Source: Gimesia chilikensis
Lineage (GTDB): Bacteria > Planctomycetota > Planctomycetia > Planctomycetales > Planctomycetaceae
NCBI RefSeq assembly: GCF_008329715.1
Contig: NZ_VTSR01000005.1
Coordinates: 310,001 to 374,000 of the forward strand
DNA length: 64,000 bases
Reading direction: 5' to 3'
The translations under genes were made by a program, and so were the position numbers. Within the stretch, counting starts at the first letter, position 1, and each line of letters starts with the position of its first letter. Positions 52,977 through 63,491 of the stretch are shown piece after piece. The notes beneath the pieces were generated by a model. The model ran no database searches, was not told the DNA's origin, and was given only the letters and a program-made list of their open reading frames with translations.

Positions 52977-53570
52977 CTACGCAATCCGCGTATCGGTCAC
53001 CGGAATCAGCTTCGGAATCGGGATCTGCAGCCCCACGACGCCGCCGTGCTTTTTCTGCAGCGTCGAGAAACGGCACTTGAGGAATCCGAACAGTTCGGGA
53101 GGCGGGTTCAGTTTCATATACTGGTCGACCAGTACCGCCATGTGGGCGTCGTATTCTTTCTGGCTGTGCGAGTGCACGTGGTAATGTCCTGCCAGGCGGC
53201 GGATGTCGCCGTCGAAGGCCGGGCTGATGTGATACAGTTCGTGCAGCACAGTAATCATCTTCTCTTTGAACGAATGGTTCAGAAACCGCGGTAGATAAAA
53301 GGTGAGGATATACAGCATCTCCTGCTGATCCTGGTACACCCGCTGCACCGTCCACTTGCGGCCGTAACGCGTGGTCTGCAGAGCCCCGTTCTCAAACCGC
53401 AGAGGCGTCAACTTGGCCTGCATGCCGTAAGGTACATTGCGGCGGGCCTGGGCAAAGGCGACCGCGATCCGGTCCATATCGACATGATGAAATTCAGGCA
53501 GCCGACGCGAGACGTCGCTGCACAGGCGGTACATCGCGTGACTGAAATTAAAAGGCTGCTGCGTTGACAT
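52977..53570 (-). CDS. Putative zinc metallopeptidase (HExxH)
   Basis: A 197-residue protein with the zinc motif HELYH at residues 110-114 and more histidines in GHYHVHSHS (129-136) that could give a third ligand. This arrangement resembles small phage-type putative metallopeptidases rather than a known secreted family; there is no signal peptide. Substrate unknown. It is the last gene before the ribosomal cluster and converges on the DUF6882-like gene. Start ATG 53570 lacks a clear Shine-Dalgarno site. Confidence 0.68.
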   Translation of the reverse strand: MSTQQPFNFSHAMYRLCSDVSRRLPEFHHVDMDRIAVAFAQARRNVPYGMQAKLTPLRFENGALQTTRYGRKWTVQRVYQDQQEMLYILTFYLPRFLNHSFKEKMITVLHELYHISPAFDGDIRRLAGHYHVHSHSQKEYDAHMAVLVDQYMKLNPPPELFGFLKCRFSTLQKKHGGVVGLQIPIPKLIPVTDTRIA

Positions 53571-53682
53571 GCTGTGCCAGAATCCTTTCCGCTACAACTT
53601 CACAACGACACAAGGTCGAGCCGGGGCCTGTCTTTCGTCCGGATTGATACGGGTATTCCATTTCAGCGTTTCTGCTCCGGAC

Positions 53683-53723
53683 GTAAAAAAAGCTAAGAGC
53701 ATATCAGGGATACTCTTAGCTTT
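53683..53723 (-). terminator. Rho-independent terminator of the ribosomal cluster (after rplQ)
   Basis: AAAGCTAAGAG pairs with CTCTTAGCTTT, followed on the minus strand by seven T. It lies about 55 bases past the rplQ stop. Confidence 0.9.
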
Positions 53724-53777
53724 AAAATTTTAGCGGGAAACCGGATTTCCGCAAAGTCGAATTCGACTCGCGACGGT

Positions 53778-54506
53778 TTACTCCTCTTTTTTCTCTTCTT
53801 CAGCTTCAGCAGTTTCCCCTTCTGAGGCTTCTGCTTCAGTGGCAGGAGCTTCGTCAGCGGCTGCTTCGCTTTCTGTTTCTGCTGTTTCTTCAGCGGGAGC
53901 TTCTTCGTCAGCTGGTGCTTCCTCGGTTGCTTCTTCAGTCGCTGTGGAACCCAGTGTTTCGCTGCGGCGGGTTGGCTTGACGCGATCCCGTTCGCCGACA
54001 AATTCGATGATGGCCTGAGCACCGGCATCGCCCAGACGGACGGTTGCCAGACGCACAACGCGGGTGTATCCACCATTGCGTTCTGCAAAGCGTTCTGCCA
54101 GTTCGTTGAACAGGATATCGACAGCTTCGTTGTCACGCAGTTCAGCGAATGCCCGACGACGGTAGCTCAGAGCGGGTGCCAGAGCCTGGTTCCACTGATT
54201 CCACTGCTCAGATTCACGCCAGGTCTTCCATTCGCTGGAGTTCTTCTCAGCGGAAGTTGCGTACTGGGCAGCGTTCTCGATGTGTGGCTGAGCTTTCTTG
54301 GCAACCGTGATCAGCTTTTCGATGAACGGACGCAGTTCTTTGGCTTTCTGCACGGTGGTGGTGATCCGACCGGAAACCTTGGGAGCGTTTTCAGCTTCCT
54401 CGTCGATCCGGACTGTCTTGATGAGGCTCACCGCCATGTTGCGGAACATCGCCTTACGGTGTGATGCATTGCGGCCTAATTTGCGGCCTCTCATTCGGTG
54501 TCGCAT
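53778..54506 (-). CDS. rplQ: 50S ribosomal protein bL17 with acidic C-terminal tail
   Basis: bL17 lies near the peptide exit tunnel. The opening [19 protein letters not shown] is diagnostic, and [21 protein letters not shown] matches the conserved core end. At 242 residues it is about twice the usual ~125. There is an insertion in the middle (residues ~60-115, including [20 protein letters not shown]) and a ~60-residue glutamate/alanine-rich tail ([20 protein letters not shown]). The tail would extend from the ribosome surface. It is last in the cluster, about 80 bases after rpoA. Confidence 0.94.
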   Translation of the reverse strand: MRHRMRGRKLGRNASHRKAMFRNMAVSLIKTVRIDEEAENAPKVSGRITTTVQKAKELRPFIEKLITVAKKAQPHIENAAQYATSAEKNSSEWKTWRESEQWNQWNQALAPALSYRRRAFAELRDNEAVDILFNELAERFAERNGGYTRVVRLATVRLGDAGAQAIIEFVGERDRVKPTRRSETLGSTATEEATEEAPADEEAPAEETAETESEAAADEAPATEAEASEGETAEAEEEKKEE

Positions 54507-54587
54507 GACTTAACTCTGAATTATTCTGATTGCTGAGAGTAAAGAACTCGATGTTTGATAACCAATAATCGCGTTGCTCTGTCCGAG

Positions 54588-55607
54588 TTAACGCGGCTGT
54601 TGTGAAGACGAGCTGGGAATCTTCATCCCCAGACGCAGACCAATCTGGTTCAGTCGTTCACGAACTTCAACCAGCGTGGTTTCCCCGAAATTACGTACGT
54701 GTAACAGATGATCTTCCGTTTTGCCGACCAGGTCGCGAACGGTGTTGATCCCTTCCGATTCCAGGCAGTTGGTTGCACGGACAGACAGATTCAGCTCGGC
54801 CAGGCTCTGGTTGAGTTTCTCTTCCAGTTCCAGGTCGATCGGTGCGTAACCGGTCGTATCCAGCATCCCTTTGAGACCGCCTTCCGGTGGCATTTCTGGA
54901 CCGGGCTCACGGTAAGTAATAAACGGATTGAGGTGTTTCCGCAGAATCTTGGAAGCTTCTACCAGGGCCATATCGGGCTTTACGGTTCCGTTGGTCCAGA
55001 TTTCCAGGATCAGCTTGTCGTAGTTGGTTCGCTGACCAACACGGGTATCTTCAATTTTGTAACGGACGCGAACAACCGGTGAAAACGTAGCGTCGAGGGG
55101 AATCACACCAACTTCGGTTTCATGCTGAGCATGCTCGGAAGCGGGGATATAACCACGGCCGTTATCAATGGTCAGTTCCATGTTGAGTGGAACGTCGTCG
55201 GTCATGGTGGCGATTACCAGATCTTTGTTGATTACTTCAACCTGATCGTCGGTAATGACGTCAGCACCGGTAACCACACCACGCTCGTGTTTTTCAATTC
55301 GCAGTGTCTTGGTAGTTGAGCTGGAGTTCTTGACGATCAGCGACTTGAGGTTCAGGCAGATTTCGGTAATGTCTTCGACAACACCGGGAATCGTGGTGAA
55401 CTCGTGCTGCACGCCCTGAATTTTGACGCGTGTCACTGCGCTGCCTTCCAGGCTGGAAAGCAGAATGCGCCGCAGACTGTTGCCGATCGTCGCACCGAAT
55501 CCACGTTCGAATGGTTCGGCTACAAACATACCATAGGTGGATGTCATTGAGTCCCGGTCAGGGATGACACGGCTTGGTAATTCCAGTCCTCGCCAACGGA
55601 TTCGCAT
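54588..55607 (-). CDS. rpoA: RNA polymerase subunit alpha
   Basis: A 339-residue alpha subunit. The N-terminal domain has [20 protein letters not shown], the assembly motif for dimerisation and beta binding. A flexible linker leads to the C-terminal domain ([20 protein letters not shown]), which contacts UP elements and regulators. Length and order are normal. It lies in the usual alpha-operon position between rpsK and rplQ, but rpsD, usually just upstream of rpoA, is absent (only 124 bases separate rpsK and rpoA). Confidence 0.97.
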   Translation of the reverse strand: MRIRWRGLELPSRVIPDRDSMTSTYGMFVAEPFERGFGATIGNSLRRILLSSLEGSAVTRVKIQGVQHEFTTIPGVVEDITEICLNLKSLIVKNSSSTTKTLRIEKHERGVVTGADVITDDQVEVINKDLVIATMTDDVPLNMELTIDNGRGYIPASEHAQHETEVGVIPLDATFSPVVRVRYKIEDTRVGQRTNYDKLILEIWTNGTVKPDMALVEASKILRKHLNPFITYREPGPEMPPEGGLKGMLDTTGYAPIDLELEEKLNQSLAELNLSVRATNCLESEGINTVRDLVGKTEDHLLHVRNFGETTLVEVRERLNQIGLRLGMKIPSSSSQQPR

Positions 55608-55731
55608 TGAAATAATCTCCCAAGAACACTTTTAAACAGAGTGCGATTCGGAAACCACCACTCTCGTTATATTTTAATTTCAGTCTGAACGCATTCGCGA
55701 ACAGTCTTCACAGCGTCACCTGCGTAACGGA

Positions 55732-56112
55732 TCAGACGCGACGTTTTTTCGGAGGACGGCAACCGTTGTGTGGCAGCGGGGTGATGTCTTCGATCGCCTT
55801 GATCGAGATACCAGCTGTCTGCAGACCGGTGATTGCACTTTCCCGTCCGGAACCAGGTCCCTTGACGCGAATTTCCATTTCTTTCACACCAAACTTGGAA
55901 GCTTTTTCCGCACAGATTTCTGCAGCCCGCTGAGCAGCAAAAGGAGTGCTCTTACGACTTCCCTTGAATCCGGAAGTACCTGCTGTGGCCCAGCAGAGTA
56001 CATCGCCGTTCAGATCGGTAATCGTAACCGTGGTGTTGTTAAACGTTGCTTTAATGTAAGCAATCGCTTTAGTGATGTGACGTTTCACTTTTTTTCGTTT
56101 GACTTTAGCCAC
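55732..56112 (-). CDS. rpsK: 30S ribosomal protein uS11
   Basis: A 126-residue protein with [17 protein letters not shown] and [18 protein letters not shown], both uS11 hallmarks, ending in [14 protein letters not shown]. It sits on the platform of the small subunit near the mRNA 5' side. Spacing to rpsM is 148 bases, a little wide, but no gene fits there. Normal length. Confidence 0.97.
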   Translation of the reverse strand: MAKVKRKKVKRHITKAIAYIKATFNNTTVTITDLNGDVLCWATAGTSGFKGSRKSTPFAAQRAAEICAEKASKFGVKEMEIRVKGPGSGRESAITGLQTAGISIKAIEDITPLPHNGCRPPKKRRV

Positions 56113-56260
56113 TCTGCAACTCCTGATGTTTCTGTCTGTTGGATCTCAGAAACTGAAACTCATTTTGATGGAATGTTTTCTCGTTAAGCCGAACATGGTG
56201 CCGGCATTGTATCGTCTCTCAACTCGCCTCTGATCAGATGCCCTGAACCAGGGACCGGTC

Positions 56261-56647
56261 TTAGTGGCGAGCGTCCTTAACACCCTTCTTACCAGCAACG
56301 GTTTTCTTACCACCTTTGCGGGTACGGGCGTTAGTCTGTGTATTCTGGCCACGAACGGGCAGTCCGCGACGATGACGAATTCCGCGGTATGACTGAATGT
56401 CCCGCAGACGGGCGATATCCTGCTGGGTCGATCGACGCAGCTGACCTTCGACGGAATAGTCGGTATCCAGTACGTTCACGATACGACTCAGCTCATCGTC
56501 GGTCAGGTCTTTGGCCTTCATCTGGGGATTGATTTCCAGCTTGAAGCAGATATCAAGAGCCGTCACCCGTCCGATGCCGTACAGGTAAGTCAGGGAAACA
56601 TAAACAGGTTTTTCGTTCGGAATATCAACACCGAGAATACGAGGCAT
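56261..56647 (-). CDS. rpsM: 30S ribosomal protein uS13
   Basis: A 128-residue protein beginning [20 protein letters not shown], with [18 protein letters not shown] and [13 protein letters not shown], matching uS13. It sits in the head of the small subunit and contacts the P-site tRNA. The basic C-terminal tail ([14 protein letters not shown]) is normal. It follows rpmJ by 59 bases. Confidence 0.97.
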   Translation of the reverse strand: MPRILGVDIPNEKPVYVSLTYLYGIGRVTALDICFKLEINPQMKAKDLTDDELSRIVNVLDTDYSVEGQLRRSTQQDIARLRDIQSYRGIRHRRGLPVRGQNTQTNARTRKGGKKTVAGKKGVKDARH

Positions 56648-56706
56648 TTTATTTCACTCCGCTGGTTGTAAAAACTGAAATTAAATCATGCAAACTGAGT
56701 GCGAGA

Positions 56707-56823
56707 CTAACCCTGGCGCTGTTTATGACGAGGGTTGGAAGAGCAGATCACGTAAACACGGCCCTTCCGTCTGATGACTTTACAGCTCTCACAAATCCGC
56801 TTAACACTGGCTCGGACTTTCAT
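56707..56823 (-). CDS. rpmJ: 50S ribosomal protein bL36
   Basis: A 38-residue protein: [20 protein letters not shown], then [18 protein letters not shown]. Cys11, Cys14, Cys27 and His33 form the usual zinc site of the C+ type. It is the first gene of the alpha-operon group and lies between secY and rpsM. A likely promoter is at 56995-57024, about 170 bases upstream. Confidence 0.95.
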   Translation of the reverse strand: MKVRASVKRICESCKVIRRKGRVYVICSSNPRHKQRQG

Positions 56824-56994
56824 CGTACTACGATTTCTCTATTAGTTTGGTTCACGTTTGGCGAGTCAGCAGAGAGAACCTCTCCGGCTCAAACACTGTA
56901 ACTCGTGTAAATTCAGATAGTTGCGCCCATAAAATGAGCAAACTCCGGCTTCGTATCAAACCTGTACAATTTCCGAAGCGGAGCGAATCAGGAA

Positions 56995-57024
56995 ATTATA
57001 AACGCCTTATGCGTAAATCGACAA
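56995..57024 (-). promoter_or_regulatory. Likely promoter of the rpmJ-rpsM-rpsK-rpoA-rplQ group
   Basis: On the minus strand, TTGTCG (57024-57019) and TATAAT (57000-56995) are 18 bases apart. The -10 is a perfect match and the -35 matches 4 of 6. It lies in the 252-base gap after secY, where infA, map and adk are often found in other bacteria but are missing here. Confidence 0.55.
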
Positions 57025-57054
57025 GCGAAACACCCCTTTTTTGGTGAATTTCGC
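57025..57054 (-). other. Stem-loop just after secY
   Basis: GCGAAA-TT-CACC pairs with GGTG-TTTCGC around AAAAAAGG-type loop bases, with a two-base bulge. It sits between the secY stop and the -35 of the likely rpmJ promoter and may end or slow transcription. No T-run follows. Confidence 0.4.
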
Positions 57055-57075
57055 TGCGACTCGCCCGTTTATGCC

Positions 57076-58440
<1,365 letters not shown>

Positions 58441-58572
58441 GGATAGCGGTCCTTTGTGTCATAACTCAGCAGAAGAAAAATGGATAATCTTTGTGCTTCA
58501 GATCTTAACGAATAGAGAAGAAAAGGGGAATCGTATTCCTGTCTGCTGAAATCAAGTCCTTGAATCAATTAC

Positions 58573-59025
58573 TTATGACAAAATCCGACTGACTGAACCA
58601 CCGGCTGCCTGAATCTTGGATTCAGCAGATGCGGAGAACAGGTGAGCAGTCACGCTCAGCTTTTTGCTGAGATCGCCGTTACCCAGGATTTTGACCTGAT
58701 CGAACCGACCTTTAGCCAGTCCTTTCGCAGCCAGAATTTCCGGAGTAATTTCGGCACCGTTGTCGAAGGCCTGCTCGAGAGCAGCTACGTTGACAACAGC
58801 GACTTTCTTGGCGAACTGTTTATTATTGAAGCCACGTTTAGCAACACGCATTGCCAGCGGGGTCTGTCCCCCTTCGAAGCTGGTACGACGGGATGCACCC
58901 GCACGGCTGCCATAACCTTTGTGACCGCGAGACGATGTCTTACCATGCCCCGAACCGGGACCACGACCAACACGCTTGCGTTTTTTATTCTTTTGAATTC
59001 CGCGGTGTACGTCATCAATAATCAT
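58573..59025 (-). CDS. rplO: 50S ribosomal protein uL15
   Basis: A 150-residue protein with the glycine/arginine/lysine-rich opening (KRVGRGPGSGHGKTSSRGHK) and FEGGQTPLAMRVAKRGF, both uL15 hallmarks. Its ATG shares one base with the rpsE stop codon (TAATG), so it is translationally coupled to rpsE. rpmD (uL30), normally between these two, is absent. Confidence 0.97.
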   Translation of the reverse strand: MIIDDVHRGIQKNKKRKRVGRGPGSGHGKTSSRGHKGYGSRAGASRRTSFEGGQTPLAMRVAKRGFNNKQFAKKVAVVNVAALEQAFDNGAEITPEILAAKGLAKGRFDQVKILGNGDLSKKLSVTAHLFSASAESKIQAAGGSVSRILS

Positions 59026-59504
59026 TAGACTTCTACTCCTCTCAAGCGTGCAATATCGTCACGGGTTCGCAGTTTTGAGAGCCCATCAATTGTGGCTTTC
59101 ACTACATTGATTGGATTGTTGGATCCACGACTCTTAGTGTAAATGTCAGTAATTCCGACGGCTTCTACCACAGAACGCACACCAGTTCCGGCAATAATAC
59201 CGGTACCAGGACGAGCGGGTAACAGCAGGACGCGGGAAGAACCGAAGCGACCGACGACTTCGTGAGGCACGGTGTGCTCAACGATCGGTACTTTGACCAT
59301 GTTGCGATTGGCCTGCTTGACGGCTTTATCCACAGCCAGCGGCACTTCGATCGCTTTGCCATAACCCCAGCCTACCCGGCCTTCTTTATCGCCTACGACG
59401 ACCAGAGCAGTAAAGCTGAACCGACGGCCCCCCTTGACCACGCAGGCACAACGGCGGATCTGGATGACGGTTTCTGGCGTTTGTTTTGTCGCTTCTTTTG
59501 ACAC
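59025..59504 (-). CDS. rpsE: 30S ribosomal protein uS5
   Basis: A 159-residue protein with [20 protein letters not shown], the dsRNA-binding part, and [20 protein letters not shown], the C-terminal S5 domain. It lies at the mRNA entry site and affects fidelity. It overlaps rplO by one base. A slightly variable N-terminus ([18 protein letters not shown]) precedes the core. Confidence 0.97.
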   Translation of the reverse strand: MSKEATKQTPETVIQIRRCACVVKGGRRFSFTALVVVGDKEGRVGWGYGKAIEVPLAVDKAVKQANRNMVKVPIVEHTVPHEVVGRFGSSRVLLLPARPGTGIIAGTGVRSVVEAVGITDIYTKSRGSNNPINVVKATIDGLSKLRTRDDIARLRGVEV

Positions 59505-59540
59505 GGTATCTTCTCCAACCCGTATAGAGTGTTGTCTCGA

Positions 59541-59906
59541 TTAAAAATCCAGTCCTGCCTGACGGGCAGCATCTGCCAGGGCTGCTACCCGACCATGGTA
59601 GCGGTAAGGTCCGCGATCGAAGGCGACCTCTTTGATCCCTTTTTCAGCGGCCCGCTCACCCAGCAGTTTGCCAACCTTTTCAGCGGCAGCAATGTTGCCA
59701 CCCACTTTGATTTCGCCGGCCAGAGACTTGTCTTTGGTGCTGGCTGAAACCAGGGTTGCCCCTGCAGTGTCGTCAATGATCTGGGCATAAATATGATTGT
59801 TGCTACGATAAACAGACAGACGGTAACGGCCCGTTTTACGGACTGTGTTACGAATCCGGAACGAACGTCGTGACTTCTGTTTTTTCAGCGTTTTTTCTAG
59901 TTTCAT
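59541..59906 (-). CDS. rplR: 50S ribosomal protein uL18
   Basis: A 121-residue protein with [18 protein letters not shown] and [18 protein letters not shown] close to the C-terminus, the uL18 pattern. It binds 5S rRNA in the central protuberance together with uL5. Spacing to rpsE is 36 bases. Normal length. Confidence 0.97.
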   Translation of the reverse strand: MKLEKTLKKQKSRRSFRIRNTVRKTGRYRLSVYRSNNHIYAQIIDDTAGATLVSASTKDKSLAGEIKVGGNIAAAEKVGKLLGERAAEKGIKEVAFDRGPYRYHGRVAALADAARQAGLDF

Positions 59907-59983
59907 TTTACCGTCATCTTCTCTTAAACAGTGGCCATCGGCCTGACCGTCAGAATACCTGGATCACCAGCAGTTGAAAACCG

Positions 59984-60529
59984 TTAGTTAGCAAAGGCCT
60001 TACCGGCTTTCCGCCGTACGTATTCGCCTTCGTAACGAATCCCTTTACCTTTGTAAGGTTCAGGAGGACGTACGCTGCGAATGTTCGCTGCAAACTGACC
60101 TACCATATGCTTGTCCGGTCCGCTGACCACAATGTTGGTTGCGTTAGGAAGTTCGCAATTGACCCCCTGAGGCACATCCAGCACGATTGTGTTGGCAAAC
60201 CCCACCTGCAGGCTCAGTTTCTGACCATTCAGTGATGCCTGGTAACCCACGCCCTGAATTTCCAGCTTTTTGACGAACGGTGTTTCCACACCCTGAACCA
60301 TGTTGGCAATCAGTGCCCGGGTCAGACCGTGCAGAGCACGATTCTTACGCTCATCGTCAGGACGAATCACGTTGACCTCGTTGGCTTCCGAATCAAATTC
60401 CACACTCATCGCCGGATGGTAGGTAAACTTCAATTCACCCTGCTTACCTTTGACGGTGATGGTTCCGCCATCCACCTTAATTTCGACTCCGGTGGGAACG
60501 GCAACTGGTTTTTTACCGATTCGAGACAT
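59984..60529 (-). CDS. rplF: 50S ribosomal protein uL6
   Basis: A 181-residue protein starting MSRIGKKPVAVPTGVEI, with the C-terminal block PPEPYKGKGIRYEGEYVRRK, both diagnostic for uL6. It lies near the factor-binding site of the large subunit. It lies between rpsH and rplR with gaps of about 70 bases on each side. Normal length. Confidence 0.97.
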   Translation of the reverse strand: MSRIGKKPVAVPTGVEIKVDGGTITVKGKQGELKFTYHPAMSVEFDSEANEVNVIRPDDERKNRALHGLTRALIANMVQGVETPFVKKLEIQGVGYQASLNGQKLSLQVGFANTIVLDVPQGVNCELPNATNIVVSGPDKHMVGQFAANIRSVRPPEPYKGKGIRYEGEYVRRKAGKAFAN

Positions 60530-60596
60530 AACTTCAATTTCCAGTTAAATTAAATCGTGGCAGATACAGATCGGCCAGCCTTGCGGCACGTTTGGA

Positions 60597-60992
60597 TTAC
60601 CAGATGGTGCACAGCAGCTCGCCGCCCACACCTTCTTTTTTTGCTTCACGATTGCTCAGCACGCCCTTGCTGGTAGACAGGATGCTGACACCCAGCCCCT
60701 GCAGGACTTCCGGCATGGACCGCAGGTCCTGGTAGTGGCGACGTCCGGGTTTACTTTCACGGACGATTCGCTGAATGACGCGTTCCCCGTTGGGACCATA
60801 TTTCAAATTGACACGCAGCACGTTTTGTGGAGTGTCTTCAATGACTTCATAGTCCCAGATGTAACCTTCCCGCTGCAAGGCGCCAGCGATGGCGGTCTTG
60901 ATTTTGGAAGCAGGAATATCTACAAACGGCCGTTCAATCTGCAGTGCATTACGAATTCGTGTCAGCATGTCTGCAATGGGGTCTGTCATCAT
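60597..60992 (-). CDS. rpsH: 30S ribosomal protein uS8
   Basis: A 131-residue protein with DPIADMLTRIRNALQ at the start and the C-terminal block GLGVSILSTSKGVLSNREAK, as in uS8. It is a primary 16S rRNA binder, and in E. coli it represses its own operon. Two adjacent ATGs (60992, 60989) could start it. rpsN (uS14), often just upstream, is absent; only 80 bases separate it from rplE. Confidence 0.97.
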   Translation of the reverse strand: MMTDPIADMLTRIRNALQIERPFVDIPASKIKTAIAGALQREGYIWDYEVIEDTPQNVLRVNLKYGPNGERVIQRIVRESKPGRRHYQDLRSMPEVLQGLGVSILSTSKGVLSNREAKKEGVGGELLCTIW

Positions 60993-61072
60993 TAGCTGGC
61001 TACCCTCACTTTAATCTCCGACGATCTACCAAAAAAATTGTTTTGTATCTTATTGAAATCTTTGAAACGCGA

Positions 61073-61618
61073 TTACTTGCGGAAAGGCATACCGAGCTCG
61101 GTCAGCAACAGCCGACCTTCGTCGTTATTCTTGGCAGTAGTCACGATAGTAATATTCATCCCCTGGGCATGATGCACGGAATCGGGGTCGATTTCCAGGA
61201 ACACCACCTGTTCGTTGAGGCCCAGGCTGTAGTTGCCTGCACCGTCGAACGCTTTGGGATTCACACCCCGGAAGTCGCGTACACGCGGCAGAGCCAGGGA
61301 GATCAGACGTTCCAGAAATTCGTACATCCGGGTGCCACGCAGGGTCACGCGACAGCCGATTTCCTGACCTTCACGCAGTTTGAAACCAGCCACAGACTTA
61401 CGGGCCCGGGTGATCTGCGATTTCTGGCCTGCCAGAATTGTCAGGTGGTCAGCTGCTTCAGTCAGACGCTTCCGATCCTGGTTGGCAGCACCAATCCCCA
61501 TGCTGATCACGACCTTTTCAATCTGAGGCAGTGAGTGCACGTTGGTGCGTCCCAGTTTTTCCTTCAGGACGGGAACAATCTCTTCACGATATTGTTTTAA
61601 TAATGTTGGTATTGCCAT
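61073..61618 (-). CDS. rplE: 50S ribosomal protein uL5
   Basis: A 181-residue protein with NVHSLPQIEKVVISMGIG, KLREGQEIGCRVTLRGTRMY and RDFRGVNPKAFDGAGNYSLG, which are uL5 hallmarks. It binds 5S rRNA and contacts the P-site tRNA. Normal length. It follows rplX by 63 bases. Confidence 0.97.
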   Translation of the reverse strand: MAIPTLLKQYREEIVPVLKEKLGRTNVHSLPQIEKVVISMGIGAANQDRKRLTEAADHLTILAGQKSQITRARKSVAGFKLREGQEIGCRVTLRGTRMYEFLERLISLALPRVRDFRGVNPKAFDGAGNYSLGLNEQVVFLEIDPDSVHHAQGMNITIVTTAKNNDEGRLLLTELGMPFRK

Positions 61619-61681
61619 GTTTCTGTTTCAGACCGGCCGAGCTTCGGAACAGTCTTCCTTACTGAAAACTACTGATGCTGA

Positions 61682-62035
61682 TTACTGTTTCTGGTATTTT
61701 GCATTTGCTGGACTGATCGTTCCCAGTGAGGCATCGCACGATTTACAGAACCGTTCTTTGCTGCCATCAGCGGTGTAACGATATCCGATGCGGGTCCCTT
61801 TACTGCAGGCTTCGCAGTAAAACTTGACGTTGGAAGCATCGATCGGCATCTCAATTTCCAGACGCCCCCCCTGAGGGCTCTTGGGATGTCCGCGTTTCAC
61901 GTGCTTCAGGGCACGGTTTACATTTTCTACTGTCAGCTTTTTACCGCCAGCGACGACCGACAATACACGCCGGGGAGTATCGCCTGCATCGGCTCCGGTG
62001 ACCACAATCACTGAATCGCCACGTCGTATCTTCAT
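61682..62035 (-). CDS. rplX: 50S ribosomal protein uL24
   Basis: A 117-residue protein with the KOW start MKIRRGDSVIVVTGADAGDT and the block HVKRGHPKSPQGGRLEIEMP. The C-terminal extension holds two CxxC pairs (YCEACSKGTR and FCKSCD), a possible zinc ribbon seen in many bacterial uL24. It helps start large-subunit assembly. The ATG lies one base after the rplN stop (TGAGATG), so it is coupled to rplN. Confidence 0.96.
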   Translation of the reverse strand: MKIRRGDSVIVVTGADAGDTPRRVLSVVAGGKKLTVENVNRALKHVKRGHPKSPQGGRLEIEMPIDASNVKFYCEACSKGTRIGYRYTADGSKERFCKSCDASLGTISPANAKYQKQ

Positions 62036-62036
62036 C

Positions 62037-62405
62037 TCAGACCACCTCGTTTGCCAGGCTAATAATTTTCAGATAACGGCGTTCGCGGAGTTCACGTGCT
62101 ACAGCGCCGAAGATACGGGTCCCACGAGGGTTCCCATCACCGTCGATCAGCACGATGGCATTCCGATCGAACTTCACATAGCTGCCATCATCGCGGCGGC
62201 AGGGATACTTGGTGCGTACGATTACGCCCCGCAGTACCTGGCCTTTTTTAATGTTACTGCCAGCCAGTGTCTTCTGGATACTTACGACAATCACATCGCC
62301 GACTTCAGCAGTCCGACGGCCTGTACCACCCAGCACTTTAATGCACCGCGCGACTTTGGCTCCGGAGTTATCACATACATCCAGATCGGTTTGCATCTGA
62401 ATCAT
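62037..62405 (-). CDS. rplN: 50S ribosomal protein uL14
   Basis: A 122-residue protein beginning [20 protein letters not shown], with the C-terminal [20 protein letters not shown], both diagnostic. It lies at the subunit interface. Almost joined to rplX (1 base between stop and start), and 94 bases after rpsQ. Confidence 0.97.
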   Translation of the reverse strand: MIQMQTDLDVCDNSGAKVARCIKVLGGTGRRTAEVGDVIVVSIQKTLAGSNIKKGQVLRGVIVRTKYPCRRDDGSYVKFDRNAIVLIDGDGNPRGTRIFGAVARELRERRYLKIISLANEVV

Positions 62406-62499
62406 GGCTTTGCCTGTTCCTTATCAACCAAAAAGATGAGGAATATCCTGATCTTTGTACTATTAACTAAACCGAACCTGTAGCCGGTCAGAAGCGACT

Positions 62500-62745
62500 T
62501 CAGTCCTGTTTCTTCTCTACAACTCGGATTAAATCCCAACGCTTTGTCTTGGAACGGGGACGGCTTTCGATAATTTCAACCGTATCCCCTTCCTGTGCTT
62601 CATTCTGTTCATCGTGCACATGGCAGACTGTCCGACCGCGAACGGTTTTCCCGTACAACGCATGACGGTATCGTCGCTGAATTTCAACCCGCAACGTTTT
62701 GTCCATTTTGGCACTGGCCACTATGCCTGTCAGTTTTTTTCGCAT
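62500..62745 (-). CDS. rpsQ: 30S ribosomal protein uS17
   Basis: An 81-residue protein with [20 protein letters not shown] and [19 protein letters not shown], the uS17 core (OB fold). A primary 16S rRNA binder. It follows rpmC by 27 bases and ends with a short lysine-rich tail (VEKKQD). Normal length. Confidence 0.96.
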   Translation of the reverse strand: MRKKLTGIVASAKMDKTLRVEIQRRYRHALYGKTVRGRTVCHVHDEQNEAQEGDTVEIIESRPRSKTKRWDLIRVVEKKQD

Positions 62746-62772
62746 TTCTTCTACTTACCCTAACGAGCCTGA

Positions 62773-62982
62773 TTAAGCATTATTCTGCTGACTTAATTCG
62801 CGTTCACGACGGATTGTCTGAATCCGGGCAATTTCCCGTCTGAGCCGCTTAATGTTACTCGGTGCATCGAGCCGCTCGGTTGCCGCCTGGAAGCGCAACT
62901 GAAACAGTTCTTTCTGTGTTTCCTGCAGAGCAAATGACAATTGCTCATCATTCATCTCGCGTAATTCACTTGCTTTGGTCAT
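62773..62982 (-). CDS. rpmC: 50S ribosomal protein uL29
   Basis: A 69-residue, almost all-helical protein with KASELREMNDEQLSFALQET and LRREIARIQTIRRERE, as in uL29. It lies near the peptide exit tunnel and can dock SRP or trigger factor. It follows rplP by about 90 bases. Normal length. Confidence 0.95.
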   Translation of the reverse strand: MTKASELREMNDEQLSFALQETQKELFQLRFQAATERLDAPSNIKRLRREIARIQTIRRERELSQQNNA

Positions 62983-63071
62983 CAGTCAAACCCAATGATT
63001 GTTTATCAGTCTCGCTGTAAGATGCAGACAGGACTAAAGTGTTTTAAAAATCAGTAATCTGGTCGCCAGCC

Positions 63072-63491
63072 CTAGAGGGACGGACGACGTTCTACCAGCC
63101 GGACGTTAACTGGTAACTTGTGTGCCACACGAGCGAAACAGCGTTTTGCTGCCTCGTGCGAGACACCTGCCAGTTCGAACAGAACCGTACCTGGCTTGAC
63201 GACGGCTACCCAGTGATCCGGTTCCCCTTTTCCCTTACCCATACGGGTTTCCAGAGGACGGGATGTTACCGACTTCTGCGGGAAGATCCGGATATAGAGC
63301 TTACCTTCACCTCGAACATATTGTGTGGCTGCAATTCGGCACGCTTCGATGGTTTGAGCTGTGATATGCCCCGGGTCCAGAGATTGTAAGCCCCATTCAC
63401 CAAAGGCAACAGTGTTACCACGTGTCGCATTACCTTTTATGCGCCCTCTTTGGCTTTTGCGGTGCTTGACCCGCTTTGGCATTAACGCCAT
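63072..63491 (-). CDS. rplP: 50S ribosomal protein uL16
   Basis: A 139-residue protein starting MALMPKRVKHRKSQRG, with FGEWGLQSLDPGHITAQTIE and RIFPQKSVTSRPLETRMGKG, all uL16 features. It shapes the A-site and peptidyl-transferase area. The frame stays open to 63527, but the conserved uL16 start points to ATG 63491. This start lies 62 bases inside the end of rpsC, a long overlap, so the two are likely coupled. Confidence 0.96.
   Translation of the reverse strand: MALMPKRVKHRKSQRGRIKGNATRGNTVAFGEWGLQSLDPGHITAQTIEACRIAATQYVRGEGKLYIRIFPQKSVTSRPLETRMGKGKGEPDHWVAVVKPGTVLFELAGVSHEAAKRCFARVAHKLPVNVRLVERRPSL

Noticed and set aside
56824-57075. Possible infA in the secY-rpmJ gap
   Set aside because: No frame on the minus strand gives the conserved IF1 sequence; the gap holds a likely promoter and hairpin instead.
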